Source: Breviolum minutum Mf 1.05b.01
Taxonomy: Eukaryota > Sar > Dinophyceae > Suessiales > Symbiodiniaceae
Length of the DNA stretch: 64,000 nt
Reading direction: 5' to 3'
Assembly (NCBI GenBank): GCA_000507305.1
Contig: DF239550.1
Span: 53,414-117,413 of the forward strand
The notes beneath the pieces were generated by a model. The model saw nothing but the letters and a program-made list of their open reading frames with translations, made no database searches and was not told the DNA's origin. Position numbers and translations under genes: made by a program. Positions 1 to 10,180 of this stretch are shown here, one piece after another. Position 1 is the first letter of the stretch. The number at the start of each line of letters is the position of its first letter.

Positions 1-106
1 GTCCAGCCATGGGGCCAATACACGCGGACCACCAACACGCCCTGCTTCCAATGGACGAATGCACAATGCGTTTGGAATGGTGAAAGTTGCAGGACAAGTG
101 CAAACT
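1..106 (-). CDS. Exon cut by the window start
   Basis: Same acceptor (gtgttcttgcacag) as at 15149 and same first 75 nt. The 30 nt next to the window edge differ (VGGPRVLAPW-like). It is either the parental exon of the duplication or another fused version. Confidence 0.45.
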
Positions 107-1162
107 CTGTGCAAGAACACAGTCAAAAAGCATCAAAAAAGCTAGCTGTAAGTTCAATTTTTTTTCCAGTCCTGAATTTTCCATGTCTAACCATATGATC
201 CAGCAGACCGCCGGAGCATTGCGCGGCGCCCAACCATCAACATCATTGATTTGTCAGTTGGTGCGTGCTGAAGTGCTGTGAGGGAGGGATCTACTGGTTA
301 AAGCTCTCATCACTAGAGAAGCGCGGAAAGAAAACAAATATTTCAATGCTGGGCTCTGGGGCAGCTTTTTTGTGGAACCCATACTTATTTATACATGTTG
401 GGTGGTAGTGACTCAATGACCGTTGTCATAGCTAGCAGGATGTTCTGTAACTCTTCCGAAAATGTTTGTGAGACACTGCTTTAAAAGGCTAAGTGTTCCG
501 TCACATTCAGAAAAAAAACTGGCTGTCCAATCATATTCCATCAGAATCGGAACACCGTGTGCTGAATGTGTACTCAAACTGTCCATTCACCCAAATCCGC
601 CGTGACGACATGTTTTGCCGCACACAACGGCAGTCGCTCTGATCCTGCGAGAAGCAACAAAGGTTGAATGCTTCAGATCTGCACAATGGAAACAGTGTGT
701 GGGAAAATACTCCAACACTTACAACCAAACCTGCATTATCTCACACTTCAGATTGCAAATAGATTGACAACGTTGACAAGACTTTTGTCTTGATCATTCT
801 CAACATGTCTTCAGACCTCTCTATATTTCTTTTGTTTTTTGTTGCGCGACTCCGTTCTGAATCCCTCACCTCACAGCATCTCATCGTGGCGCCAAGAAGG
901 ACCAGGCACCATAAGCAAAGATCACCGCCTGTCAGTTGTGGGATGTGGGTGGACAAAAAGGCAGACTAGCACTGGCGTTCAACGACATGTTCATTGACAC
1001 TTATGCAATACCATGAAGTGAAACCAGAGTAATTACTTTGTCAGAAAAGTTGTTTCCGCGAGCTTCAGTGGCAACATACTTTTTCAAAATTGACTTCCAC
1101 CGGCCACAGTGCAAGCTTCTTCGAAACATGTTTCTATGGAAACGATGCATGAAAATGATCAC

Positions 1163-1296
1163 TGCATCTGCTTATGCGAGCTTCCGCAACCAAAACTTGC
1201 CAAAAAAAAATCGCAAGCGTCCGCAATAGCCGTCCATGACATTTTTTCAAGTTTTGTGTCCACTCTCATATGAAGGCTATTGTTGATGCGACTCAG
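1163..1296 (-). pseudogene. Copy A exon with +1 frameshift
   Basis: Acceptor at 1297-1298 (cgcgcag), donor GTGATC after 1163. Counterpart of 16226-16358. Copy A has nine A residues (plus strand) where copy B has eight, so the exon is 134 nt instead of 133 and the reading frame is lost after the stretch ending IADACDFF. Either real decay or a homopolymer base-call error. Confidence 0.55.
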
Positions 1297-1699
1297 CTGC
1301 GCGAATTGCGATGCATCGAGTGTTTTGGAATCTTTCAACTATAGTTTAAAAGATTTTAAAAGTATCTTAAAATGATAGGTGATTATGTGTGACCATGTGT
1401 GTGTGTGTGTCTAAAGGCAAAAATGTATCTTGGTTCCTCTTAAATGCCTTGCTAAAGGATGCTAAAGGCCAAACTTTTTACACGGTGTAGAACGCAGAAT
1501 GGTGCAGAATACATGATGACAGATTTCAACTGAAATATGTTCTTTGTATTCGTAGTTGGATCTTAAATCATCTTATTTCTGCAGTCATGTCCTGTCGCAT
1601 GACCATGCTTGGAAGACCTGGGCAAGTATCTGAGCAAAGCTGTTGCATCATGTTGCATCTGTTCTGCTCGGCTTTCACCACTGTGATAACCAACATCTT

Positions 1700-1786
1700 T
1701 TGAGTGCAGAACCCTCTTGCCATGTACTCCATGTCAAAACAACTAACCAAACAGTCAGGAATGTCCATTACACGCTCCCAGAAACC
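1700..1786 (-). CDS. Copy A exon, 5' boundary clear
   Basis: Strong acceptor (gatctgttttag) at 1787-1788, then a frame reading GFWERVMDIPDCL and continuing SCFDMEYMARGFC. A GTTAGT donor lies after DCL, so the exon may be only 39 nt; otherwise it runs on to about 1640. Copy B keeps the same boundary at 16819. Function not recognised. Confidence 0.45.
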
Positions 1787-1874
1787 CTAAAACAGATCCG
1801 GGAGGTGCGACGTTGGAAATATTTTGAGCAAGGGACTATGTGACTATCCTATGCATGGTCCTAAACAACGATAC

Positions 1875-1967
1875 TTCTCGTCCCAGCTGATGGCGGTTTC
1901 CGGTCACCCAACCCACCCGGCGCACCGAGAGCCCCAATCGAGTGTCGGTGTCTGGCGGGATGTCAGC
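1875..1967 (-). CDS. Copy A exon, 31 codons, intact
   Basis: Acceptor tttttgttttcag and donor GTATCG enclose exactly 93 nt in one frame (starts ADIPPDTDTRLGLSVRR, ends HQLGRE). The copy B counterpart (16908-17001) is 94 nt because of an extra G in the plus-strand CCCGG(G)CGC run, so copy A holds the open version. Product unknown. Confidence 0.62.
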
Positions 1968-2127
1968 CTGAAAACAAAAATACATCAAGATGCGACACGT
2001 CTGTCTGTGCATTGGGTGTATCCTGGTCCCACAAGTCCAATAAAAACTTGATAGATTATATGAGTACATAACAAAGAACCGCGTCTGCAACTATTCAATG
2101 AATCTTTGACTGGCACTGGGAACACCA

Positions 2128-2335
2128 CCGCTAGTACTACTTCTGCTACTTCTACTACTGTACTACATACTCCCAACTCTCTCCAACTACTCCTATTACT
2201 CCTCATACGATTCCTCCTACTGATACTCTTACTGATATTCACTCATTACTACTCAACTACTGACTACCACTCATAGTACTCAATTGGTACTCATTACTGT
2301 ACTCATTTTACTCCTACTTCCTCCCACCACTCCCA
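2128..2335. repeat. Degenerate CTA/CTC triplet repeat
   Basis: Pyrimidine-rich tract dominated by tactactcct-type triplets, matched by 17133-17275 in copy B but with different length. It lies in an inferred intron. Confidence 0.7.
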
Positions 2336-2455
2336 CCGAAGCAACTAAGGCAGCTAAGGCGCCAAGAACTGCCCAGCTGCAATGTTTCCAAAGATGGCAC
2401 CTCTCCAGCAAGGTCCACAATGGAACATGACATTCGTTGTGGAATAGCCATTCTT

Positions 2456-2560
2456 TCATTTAGATTTCCTCATTTCTTGGCACACTGTCTTTGCACCAAC
2501 TTGATTGATGCTTACATGTCTGCAAGATGCAGGTGTGTGTGTGGGTGTATCAAAAGATCT
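2456..2560 (-). CDS. Copy A candidate exon
   Basis: Open frame containing VSINQVGAKTVCQEMRKSK; copy B (17394-17500) keeps the frame with a few replacements (CRHVS to CRRVS, KT to KQ). Boundaries not defined. Confidence 0.4.
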   Translation of the reverse strand, partial: RSFDTPTHTPASCRHVSINQVGAKTVCQEMRKSK

Positions 2561-2809
2561 GCTGACATCTCCGAATCTGTCGTGGTGGTGGTTAGATCGT
2601 GGGAAATCATTGAGCATCATGAACGCATCCGAAAATCGAACTGGCAAGCCATGTGTTTTAGTCAAATAAGTTAGTCAAATAATATGTCAGAAACTATTTT
2701 GAAACATTTTTGCTGGATGAACTTCTCAAAAAACAAAACAATAATAGTAGCAATAGAGGGCGTATGTTGAGGACTTCAAGTCATTCCGGAAAAGATACAT
2801 AAGAACTAC

Positions 2810-2908
2810 GTGTGAAATGGTAGTCCCTTTGCCATCCCTTTGCCAATAGACATCCCGATAATGGCGATATAAACCCTGACTAATCTTGACCCTTGGATTG
2901 CTGACCAT
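2810..2908 (-). CDS. Copy A candidate exon
   Basis: Frame reads MVSNPRVKISQGLYRHYRDV then YWQRDGKGTTISHVV. In copy B the next block is brought into the same continuous frame by a 213 bp (71-codon) deletion. Boundaries uncertain; product not recognised. Confidence 0.42.
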
Positions 2909-2999
2909 CTCTTATTCCAAATCAAAGCGTCTTGCTAAATAAAAAGCAGCTGATTCTGATTTAAAAAAACTTTAAAGAAAACCTATAGCTCCCTTTCAT

Positions 3000-3143
3000 G
3001 TAAAACTTTCCCTGATGTTACATGAGCAATTCCCAAAACTTTCCGATCTTTCAACGACTGGGCACCTCCAGCCATGGGGAAGGCCACCATCTTAGGCTCC
3101 GCCACATGGCCTAAGTTCCAGTGGCGCCATGCAGCGGCAATGC
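3000..3143 (-). CDS. Copy A candidate exon
   Basis: Frame beginning GIAAAWRHWNLGHVAEPKMV after an AG and continuing to HVTSGKVLHE. Copy B (from 17851) shares the first 26 or so residues, then shifts by 2 nt, which suggests the exon ends near AGG at about 3065. Confidence 0.45.
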
Positions 3144-3240
3144 CTCAGAGACGTCAGAGATACCGAGATGGGGGGTGCGGGCGCTATACATTGTGATTTG
3201 TGTACTTTATATCATGGGGACCTAAGCGGCCCCCCCCAAG

Positions 3241-3308
3241 AAATAAGGCCGTATTAAGGGACTATTAACCATTGGTTTCCCTTAATAAGGCCTATTAGGA
3301 CCTTATTT
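3241..3308. repeat. Inverted repeat / hairpin
   Basis: Arms 3247-3260 and 3279-3292 are complementary over 13 of 14 bases around an 18 nt loop. A second partial arm at 3297-3308 also pairs with 3241-3250. Present in copy B at 17930-17997 with one arm change. Could be a small MITE remnant. Confidence 0.6.
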
Positions 3309-3356
3309 GTGTTGTTAATACAGCACTTGTTTAACTGTCTTTGGTAGATCAGGTCA

Positions 3357-3578
3357 TCATAATATCAATTGTCGCAGGTCTGATCCAAGTGATTGAAAAA
3401 CGGACTTTTGTTTGGCAAAAGAGAGCCTGGCACCTCTATTCTCAGGCAAACATAAGGAAACCTTCAGCTGCCTTAAGAGCCTGGCAAGGAACCACTGTGG
3501 CCAATGCACACGTCCTGACGTTGGGCACTCGCCGCCAGTCTCCCGGGGCACTTCACTATATGATATGTGATTCTCCAC
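3357..3578 (-). CDS. Candidate exon, frame and strand ambiguous
   Basis: About 190 bp here are essentially identical to 18080-18270 in copy B, unusually conserved against flanks that differ. Both strands have an open frame (minus: RETGGECPTSGRVHWPQWF; plus: TFVWQKRAWHLYSQANIRK). With no substitutions to compare, the coding frame cannot be chosen. Confidence 0.3.
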   Translation of the reverse strand: MENHISYSEVPRETGGECPTSGRVHWPQWFLARLLRQLKVSLCLPENRGARLSFAKQKSVFQSLGSDLRQLIL

Positions 3579-4049
3579 ATTGCTAGAAGTGAAATGCCAT
3601 CGAAAACACTCAAAAGCAAATCAATCAAAAACTAAAACTGCACTCAATGATCTGTGTCAAAATTGTCAGATCAGTTCCATAGATTCAAACTCTTACGAAT
3701 GGTTCCTATGACAGATTGGGACATTGCTTCATTCTCGGTAGTGAACGTGAGAAAAAAATACCCAGGTCCCGTACATGCAGAAATCCATTGAAGAAAAAAG
3801 ACAGAACAACGGACCAAAGGCCAAAAACATGCCAGTACTTTGCCCCAGTCCACTCCTGAAATCTATATAAATCATAAATCTATATATACTATACCGTTAC
3901 CATGTTCCTGTAAAAAAAACTACCAAATAGGGTCACCACATATCATCCAAACCATCCTCTGACTCTGACGTTACTACTGCTAGTTGAAGTCATGAGCTGT
4001 CTCTGTGACATCATTCAAGGCTATGCTGCAAAGAGTCTGTCAGACTGGA

Positions 4050-4160
4050 TAGAAGTATATTTGGCAGATTCATCTTGGAAGACAACATCATTCCCACCTT
4101 GCGATCCATTGATGAACGATGCAACACTCCATACATCGATCTGTTTTTCCTTATGAATCA
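4050..4160 (-). pseudogene. Copy A exon with a 2 nt indel
   Basis: Retains IDVWSVASFINGSQGGNDVV but a 2 nt length difference just upstream puts the preceding sequence (EFVELHSENLYSSGFKGSDS) in another frame followed by a stop. In copy B (18749-18892) the whole stretch is one frame. Confidence 0.5.
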
Positions 4161-4439
4161 CTGCCTTTGAAACCGCTGCTGTACAGGTTCTCTGAGTGCA
4201 GTTCCACAAATTCTTGTGCGTTTTTCCTATTTAGGTTAATTGCAAAGCTATCAACGATATAAACATGTATAAACAGATTTCAACAGCCAATCCTACTTGC
4301 TCAGGTTACACATCAAAACGGTGTGAAGTGAGCAATAAAGATGATGAAGAGCAACAAAAACCAACAAACATTACCATTGTTATATTATAGGTTGAAACAT
4401 TCATTTTCTACTGATTCCAGATTTGATTCCGGATCATCG

Positions 4440-4742
4440 CTGAATCAACGTACACGCAAGATGTAACAAGGTTCACCCTTACAATGCCTCCTTGAATGTG
4501 ATGCTCTGCTTCCTGGGAAACCCTTGGAGGACACTTAACTTCGACGACCAACCTGTGTAGCTGGTCGAACTTGGGGAACACCTCGAGCACCTCTTTCGAA
4601 AATAGATGGATGAATTGGATGATGGATGCAACCTGCTGCGTTTTCCTTCACTTTCACCCATTTTGCTTTCGCATGTCTTTTCTTTGACCCAAGTATCCCA
4701 AATTTGGCTGAGGGATGTCGAGGTGACATCGAGGTGGATCAA
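4440..4742 (-). pseudogene. Copy A version of a 111-codon exon region, frameshifted
   Basis: Homologous to 19114-19449. Copy A has one T fewer (plus strand) in the run at about 4640, so LSQIWDTWVKEKTCESKMGE and the downstream LEVFPKFDQLHRLVVEVKCP lie in different frames. Confidence 0.55.
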
Positions 4743-4809
4743 ACAAAAGGCCCCAAGTTCAAGATAAAACGACTACACTACGCATAATTTGGGCATGCTC
4801 TTCACTTGT

Positions 4810-4942
4810 CGTTTCTCTTGGTGGCTGGCCAGCAATCTCCCAAGATTTGTCCGACTCGTGCGACAGCAATTGGCCGTCACACCCAAAATCAATCAAAAAG
4901 TTCACGTTGCAGCCGTGCTGCCGTGCAAATGCGCCCACGCAA
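4810..4942 (-). CDS. Copy A exon, intact, Cys-rich
   Basis: Strong acceptor (ctcctgtcacag) at 4943-4944, then CVGAFARQHGCNVNFLIDFG. A GTGTGA donor could end it there, or it runs on through CDGQLLSHESDKSWEIAG. The copy B counterpart (to 19651) has one extra base near 19570 that breaks the longer reading. Confidence 0.5.
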
Positions 4943-4944
4943 CT

Positions 4945-5555
4945 GTGACAGGAGGGTGTTTCAGACACATGTTGTCAGCTGATAAAACAAAAAGGTTGGT
5001 GGGTTGGAGTTCTCAAACTTATCTATATGGCAATTTTACTTAAGCAATACCTCGCTGCCCCTGGCGACGAAACGCCCAAATTCTCTCTGGTCCATCACAT
5101 GCTTCTGTCATGTGACTGCCAGAAAAAAAGCTCAACTGAATTCTTACGCAACCGGTTCTGAAATCCAGGCACACCTTCCAAAAACTACACTGACTTTGAT
5201 TCAATGTGTCACACTAATCATCACATGTGTCGCATATATGTATATAATATTGTCTACGTAACATTATATCAACCAAAAAGTTTACAGGTTGTGCCTCCAT
5301 TCACATAGATGGCAATACCTGCCTCAGTTCAACAAACCCCTGCTAAACCAATGGAGGATTTCCAAAAGCAGCAAGTATGTGGCAGTTTGCAACAGGATGT
5401 TTGTTTGTACTTATCAATTTCGCAACAGCAACTGTACGATGAGCCCGCGTATAACAGGTTTGTGTCTCTTCAAAGGGCTCTCACGTTCACGATACTGCTT
5501 GGAAAAAATGCAACATAAAACAAGATGTGCTATCATTATACTGCTGTACCTCTAG
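4945..5555. repeat. Intra-unit repeat r1
   Basis: About 600 bp closely repeated at 7591-8235 in the same copy and partly at 19651-19990 in copy B. It starts at the same acceptor motif (ctcctgtcacag, minus strand) each time. It encloses a minus-strand frame MDQREFGRFVARGSEVLLKQ at about 5043-5100. The copy B repeat has a stop in that frame. Confidence 0.8.
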
Positions 5556-5764
5556 TAACTCCCCCCAAATCCTCTGGCCTCTCCACGCTCACTCCTCGCA
5601 AGCGAGGAGAACCCATGATGTGCCGGAAATACCTAACATGGTGACCAATAGATCCTTTGCAGCTTTCAGGTAGGCATATTTAAAGTTACTTGATAGAAAG
5701 TAGCCCTCTGTCACCATACAAAAAGTAGCAGGATTTCATACTAAGCTGTGACAGTGTTTGTCTT

Positions 5765-5866
5765 TGCCCATCATGCAGCAGTTTCAAATGTGTTTTGGTC
5801 CTCTGCATTGTGGAGAGCCTTAGCAGTTCCATCAACATGCTGAAACCATTCCAGAGAAAGGTCAGT
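5765..5866 (-). CDS. Copy A candidate exon
   Basis: Two frames are open; the more protein-like reads DLSLEWFQHVDGTAKALHNA then EDQNTFETAA. Copy B (about 23052-23150) differs by one base, which removes the stop ending this frame. An AG lies inside the segment (ggtttcag). Product unknown. Confidence 0.45.
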
Positions 5867-6119
5867 ACTAAACACAAACACAAAAAGTATCCGATCGCTA
5901 CAAGAGTGAAGCTAGACTATCAAATCAAAACACAATCTATACAATACGAGCAGTGAAGGTATGTATATGATCAAAACATACGCAATACAAATGAGAAAAT
6001 AAGATAAAGCGGAAATCAGAAATGTCGATAAATATTCAAATCGCTCAAATCACCTCTGAAATAAATAGACGTTGAATAATTATATATCTTTGAATATGTT
6101 GAATAGACTTTGAATAGAC

Positions 6120-6240
6120 CTGTTTTGATCCTGGTTTGTTCTCGAAGCTTGGTTGGCCGCCTTGTTAAACTGGTGCCGAGGAACATGACGCAAGGCTTCT
6201 TCGGCCTGACCCGACGAATCCAACTTGGATGGTAAAGAAT
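6120..6240 (-). CDS. Copy A exon, 121 nt, intact
   Basis: Acceptor ccattttttgccaag, donor GTCTATTC. One frame through 39 codons (SLPSKLDSSGQAEEALRHVP then RHQFNKAANQASRTNQDQN). Copy B (23417-23537) has identical length and frame. Hydrophilic, no recognised domain. Confidence 0.68.
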
Positions 6241-6582
6241 CTTGGCAAAAAATGGCCAAAGTAACTTCTTACAAACCCAACAGGCGACTACCAAGTGTAC
6301 CATCTGACATATAAATGTTTGGGCATTGGAGCTTAGGACCTGTGCTACTGAAGAATCTTTTTGAATCCAAAGCCACTATCAATGAAATGATATGAAAACG
6401 CATGGACTGCCAAGCTTCGCATGAATTGGCATGTGTATCAGAGTGCATGGATGTCGACATCTGTCAAAGTCAAATCCCCAAAGCTTACACTTAATGAGGA
6501 TCATCTGAAACGCTAAAGCTCTCAAAGCCCGCAACCTAACAAAACCACAAGGTCGTTCCCAAATCTTCAGGAAATCTCACAC

Positions 6583-6688
6583 CATCGTCTTGCACAGCCC
6601 GACTTGCTGACACGCCTCTGTGACACGGTGATGAAAATCTTCTCCAAGGCGATGGGATGAAAGGCTCAGCAGCGTACCGAAGGACATC
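6583..6688 (-). CDS. Copy A exon, 106 nt, intact
   Basis: Acceptor gcaaaacatag, donor GTGTGAG. Reads MSFGTLLSLSSHRLGEDFHH then RVTEACQQVGLCKTM. Copy B (23903-24008) has the same length; of the three substitutions I can place, two (in HRLGED) are silent and one is T/A. That supports past purifying selection on this frame. Confidence 0.7.
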
Positions 6689-6783
6689 CTATGTTTTGCG
6701 GGGGATCTTTGTGGGAAGCTTAGGTTGGTATATTTTGTCACCCATGACAAGCATAATAATGCTAGATGCAAAGGCTTAGATAC

Positions 6784-6876
6784 CTGATCCCAAACCCCCC
6801 AACGACAATTGCCGGTCCGTCCCATGACTTTGTCCAGTCTTTTGATGCGCTGGTTCTCAGCCAATCTAACAGCTTC
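6784..6876 (-). CDS. Copy A exon, 31 codons, intact
   Basis: Acceptor ctgtaatcgccag, donor GTATCT; exactly 93 nt, reading EAVRLAENQRIKRLDKVMGR then TGNCRWGVWDQ. Copy B (24105-24200) is 96 nt: a 3 nt insertion adds one residue without breaking the frame. This is one of the best supported exons of the duplicated unit. Confidence 0.75.
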
Positions 6877-7020
6877 CTGGCGATTACAGATTGCACGGCA
6901 ATTGGCAATGCATAGCACACATATAATTATACTGAAAATTTTGATCCATTCCTTCTCACGACTTCCAATCAAAAAAAAATAAACATTCTTAAAGTGTGTT
7001 TTTTTCCACTGAAATTGTGC

Positions 7021-7069
7021 CTCCTCGTAGATGGCCAAAATTGGTCGTGCAGCTTCCAACATTTGTTTC
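7021..7069 (-). CDS. Copy A exon, short, GC donor possible
   Basis: Acceptor cttcagtcag, then KQMLEAARPILAIYEE. The best-placed donor would be GC (GAG|GCAC), a donor class known in dinoflagellates. Same in copy B (24344-24392). The frame runs on as AQFQWK if another donor is used. Confidence 0.55.
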
Positions 7070-7520
7070 CTGACTGAAGATTATCCCAAATTTACATACA
7101 GCACCGGAAAAGAAATCATGTATGTTACACATTGAGTACCAAAATGAACAATTTTCAGAAAATAGTGAGGTTGTTTCATTGTGTTATATATTGATATTGT
7201 GGTGCTTAATGATGTTTCATGGTGTTTCTACCTTTGCTGATCAACATCATGTTCAATCAAGCTTCTGCCGGGCACGGCGGTAAAGGAATGTCAAGGCAGT
7301 GCCCAAGAGCTGTGCCTCAATGGTTGGTTCAACTGAAAATCAGTTTTTTCAATTAAAGAAATGGACCATTTGTTGGCATTTTAAAGACCATTTTCAAGAA
7401 TTGTCCTTAAACTGACCATTCTTTTATGCACGAAATTTTTTAAACTGCATGCAAGTTTGGCCCACTTTTTTGGCAGAAATGGAAAAGATAAAAAAAGTAA
7501 AGACCATGCACTGCATGCAC

Positions 7521-7590
7521 AAGCATTTGGGCCTTTGATAAGCCATCGAGCAGGGCGCGCTGCTGCTTGTCCAACTTTGGTTCATCCCAA
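7521..7590 (-). CDS. Copy A exon, hybrid start
   Basis: Uses the ctcctgtcacag acceptor of repeat r2 and reads WDEPKLDKQQRALLDGLSKA. In copy B (24840-24905) the r2 repeat is missing, the upstream flank differs, and the frame begins at KLDKKQRALLDGLSKA. The repeat may have supplied copy A with a new acceptor. Confidence 0.5.
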
Positions 7591-8235
7591 CTGTGACAGG
7601 AGGGTTTTTCAACCACATTTTGTCAGCTGATAAAACAAAAAGGTTGGTGGGTTGGAGTTCTCAAACTTATCTATGGCAATTTTACTTAAGCAATACCTCG
7701 CTGCCCCTGGCGACGAAACGCCCAAATTTTCCCTGGTCTATCACATGCTTCTGTCATGTGACTGCCAGAAAAAAAAAATCAATTGAATTCTTACGCAACC
7801 GGTTCCGAAATCCAGGCACAACTTCCAAAAGCTACACTGACTTTCATTCAATGTGCCACACAAATCATCACATGTGTCGCATATATGTATATAATATTGT
7901 CTACGTAACATTATATCAACCAAAAAGTTTACAGGTTGTGCCTCCATTGACATAGATGGCAATACCTGCCTCAGTTCAACAAACCCCTTCTAAACCAATG
8001 GAGGATTTCCAAAAGCAGCAAATATGTGGCAGTTTGCAACAGGATGTTTGTTTGTACTTATCAATTTCGCAACAGCAACTGTACGATGAGCCCGCGTATA
8101 ACAGGTATGTGTCCCTGTCAAAGGGCTCTCACGTTCACGATACTGCTTGGAAAAAATGCAACATAAAACAAGATGTGCTATCATTATACTGTTGTACCTC
8201 TAGTATCCTCGAAATGCTCAGGGCCACTTGATGTC
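7591..8235. repeat. Intra-unit repeat r2
   Basis: Second copy of the 4945-5555 segment inside copy A, with scattered substitutions. Copy B has only its right part (about 24910-25145), itself internally deleted. Confidence 0.8.
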
Positions 8236-8585
8236 AGTTGATTGCACCAAACCATAGAAAACAACTACAGGCACTACGAAGCGACTAAACTACGAAAAAT
8301 CGACAACACCAAAAGAAAACCATCAGAAACCCAAGGAAACCTAGAAAACCCCTGGCCAAGAAGTGCAACACCGTGCAAGGATCATGTCACTTTTAATCCA
8401 TCTTTCTTTTCCTAGGTGTTCATAGAAGAGCTATCAAAACCTTCAAATAACTAGCACCAACCATAGGATGCCTCAAGAAACACAATCCAACTGGTTGAAC
8501 TCACTCCCCCTGCTATCAGTCCAAAAGACTTATCAAAGGAAGTGTAGCTGAGAAACTTCCGATATACGAACAAGATCGCAGAGTG
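8236..8585. other. No gene seen
   Basis: A-rich sequence shared with copy B (25160-25480) up to about 8525. No convincing splice-bounded frame. Confidence 0.4.
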
Positions 8586-8835
8586 AAGAGAAGTAGAGTG
8601 GAGTAAAGTAGAGTAAAGTGAAGTAGAGTAGAGTAAAGTAGAGAAGAGTAAAGTTGAGTAAAGACAAGTAAAGTAAAGTAGAGTAAAGTGAAGTAGAGTA
8701 AAGTACAGCAGAGTAAAGCAGAGTAAAGTAGAGTAGAGTAGGGTAGAGTAAAGCAGAGTAGAGTAAAGTAGAGTAGAGTAAAGCAGAGTAGAGTAGAGTA
8801 GAGAAGAGTAGAGTTAGGGTAAAGAAGAATGGAGT
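8586..8835. repeat. AGAGT/AAAGT five-base tandem repeat
   Basis: About 250 bp of alternating gtaga/gtaaa units, absent from copy B. It produces a spurious minus-strand frame of repeated TLLYF-like residues. Confidence 0.9.
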
Positions 8836-8849
8836 AGATGAAGCTCAAG

Positions 8850-9178
8850 TGCACTTTTCGTGGCAGGTGCAATATAGTTGGCGAAGCTCGAGCGTCACTT
8901 TTTGTGGCAGGTGCAGCACTTTTGGTGAAGTTCAATCCTATCTTTTCGTGGCAGGCGCAGCACTTCGTGAAGTTCAAGTGTCTCTTTTCGTGTCAGGTGC
9001 AGCACTTGGTGAAGTTCAATCGTCACTTTTCGTGGCAGGGGCAGCAGTTGGCGAAGTTCAAGCGTCACGTTTCGTGGGAGGTGCAGCACTTGGTGAAGTT
9101 CAAGCGTCACTTTTCGTGGCTGGTGCAGTATTTGGTGCATGAGGTTGGAGTGTCACTTTTCGTGCCAGGGGCAGCACT
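8850..9178. repeat. 39 bp minisatellite, block 1
   Basis: Roughly eight imperfect units containing cacttttcgtggcaggtg and cagcacttggtgaagttcaa. The period of 39 nt is a multiple of three, so several frames on both strands stay open; I do not regard them as genes. Absent from copy B. Confidence 0.88.
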
Positions 9179-9383
9179 TGGTGACTTTTTGAATGATAGC
9201 CTGGCCGCGAAATGTTGTAATTTTCAAAGCAAAATGCTCGTGGTGACCTGGAAAAGTAACCTCAGTTGCGAGGCCGGGTGCGGACTGACGGTTTCATGCT
9301 CGGATTATGGTCGGATCATGCTCGGATCATCCCCGCATTGTAAATGACATTTCACCTGTTTTCCGACATTTTTTCTGAATTTT

Positions 9384-9800
9384 TTGCAGTGTCATTTTTC
9401 GTGGCAGGCGCAGTATTTGGATGTATTTGGTGGATCGCGACACGTGTTGCTCCGCGCATTGTAAATGACATTTCATATGTGACGAGGAGTAAGCATGCGA
9501 GTCTTTCTGCCTGGCAGGCAGAGTATTTGCTGGGGTTGGAGGGTGACACTTGTTGCTCCGTGCACTGTAAATGACGTTGCACATGTTACCTGGATTAAGC
9601 AAGCGAATCATTTTGCGTGTCAGGCGCAGCACTTCGTGAAGTTCAAGTGTCCCTTGTCGTGGCAGGTGCAGCACTTATAAGTTCCATCGTCACTTTTCGT
9701 GGCAGGTACAGCACTTGGCGAAGTCAAGCGTCACGTTTCATGGGAGGTGCAGCACCTCGTGAAGTTCAAGCGTCACTTTTCAAGGCCGGTGCAGGATTTG
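9384..9800. repeat. 39 bp minisatellite, dispersed block 2
   Basis: Further units of the block 1 minisatellite, interspersed with two related segments carrying cattgtaaatgacatttc (near 9337, 9459 and a variant at 9560). Confidence 0.75.
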
Positions 9801-9805
9801 GTGAA

Positions 9806-9905
9806 TGTAGTACTTTGTAGTACAGAATAGCACTGGAGAGTACTTTGTAGTACAGAATAGTACTGGAGTAGCACTTTTCAGCACGTACGAGTACGGAGTA
9901 GTACT
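9806..9905. repeat. Short tandem duplication, gtagtac-rich
   Basis: A unit of about 34 bp (actttgtagtacagaatag plus ctggag) occurs twice with small changes, followed by related fragments. It is part of the copy A specific insertion. Confidence 0.7.
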
Positions 9906-10180
9906 GGGTACTTTTTGGTGCGTAGGAAGAGTCGCATGTGGTTGCGGACTGCGACCTGCGACAGTTAGGTAGAGACTTTGGCATCATCTAGAACTTGCTG
10001 TCACATGGGGTTGCCTGTTGCGACAAAGCCAACAGATGCCAACTTTGTTCGCGTCATCAGAAAAAAGGTTCAATGAATCAAGGTTGTCACAAACGATTCT
10101 ATAGGCACATGTTCTTCTGAAGTATATAGGTATATTTTACCTTTTGAAACTTCCGCCACCGCCTCGTGCGGCTATATGTT

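Larger units (their letters stand above)
8530..10180. other. Copy A specific insertion (about 1.65 kb, satellite-rich)
   Basis: Copy B passes directly from sequence matching about 8525 to sequence matching about 10186 (25470-25500). The inserted DNA is almost all tandem repeat. No terminal repeats or target duplication are evident, so it may be a satellite expansion or a block copied from elsewhere. Confidence 0.8.

Noticed and set aside
6577..7062. A continuous 161-codon minus-strand frame as one gene
   Set aside because: It contains three splice-bounded exons whose introns happen to be open in the same frame; copy B breaks the continuity but keeps the exons.
8850..9178. CRISPR array
   Set aside because: The 39 bp units are contiguous and imperfect with no unique spacers, in a eukaryotic context.
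8516..9347. Long frames on both strands (TLLYF-like repeats; KFKxHFSWQ-like repeats)
   Set aside because: Produced by the 5 bp and 39 bp tandem repeats; absent from copy B.
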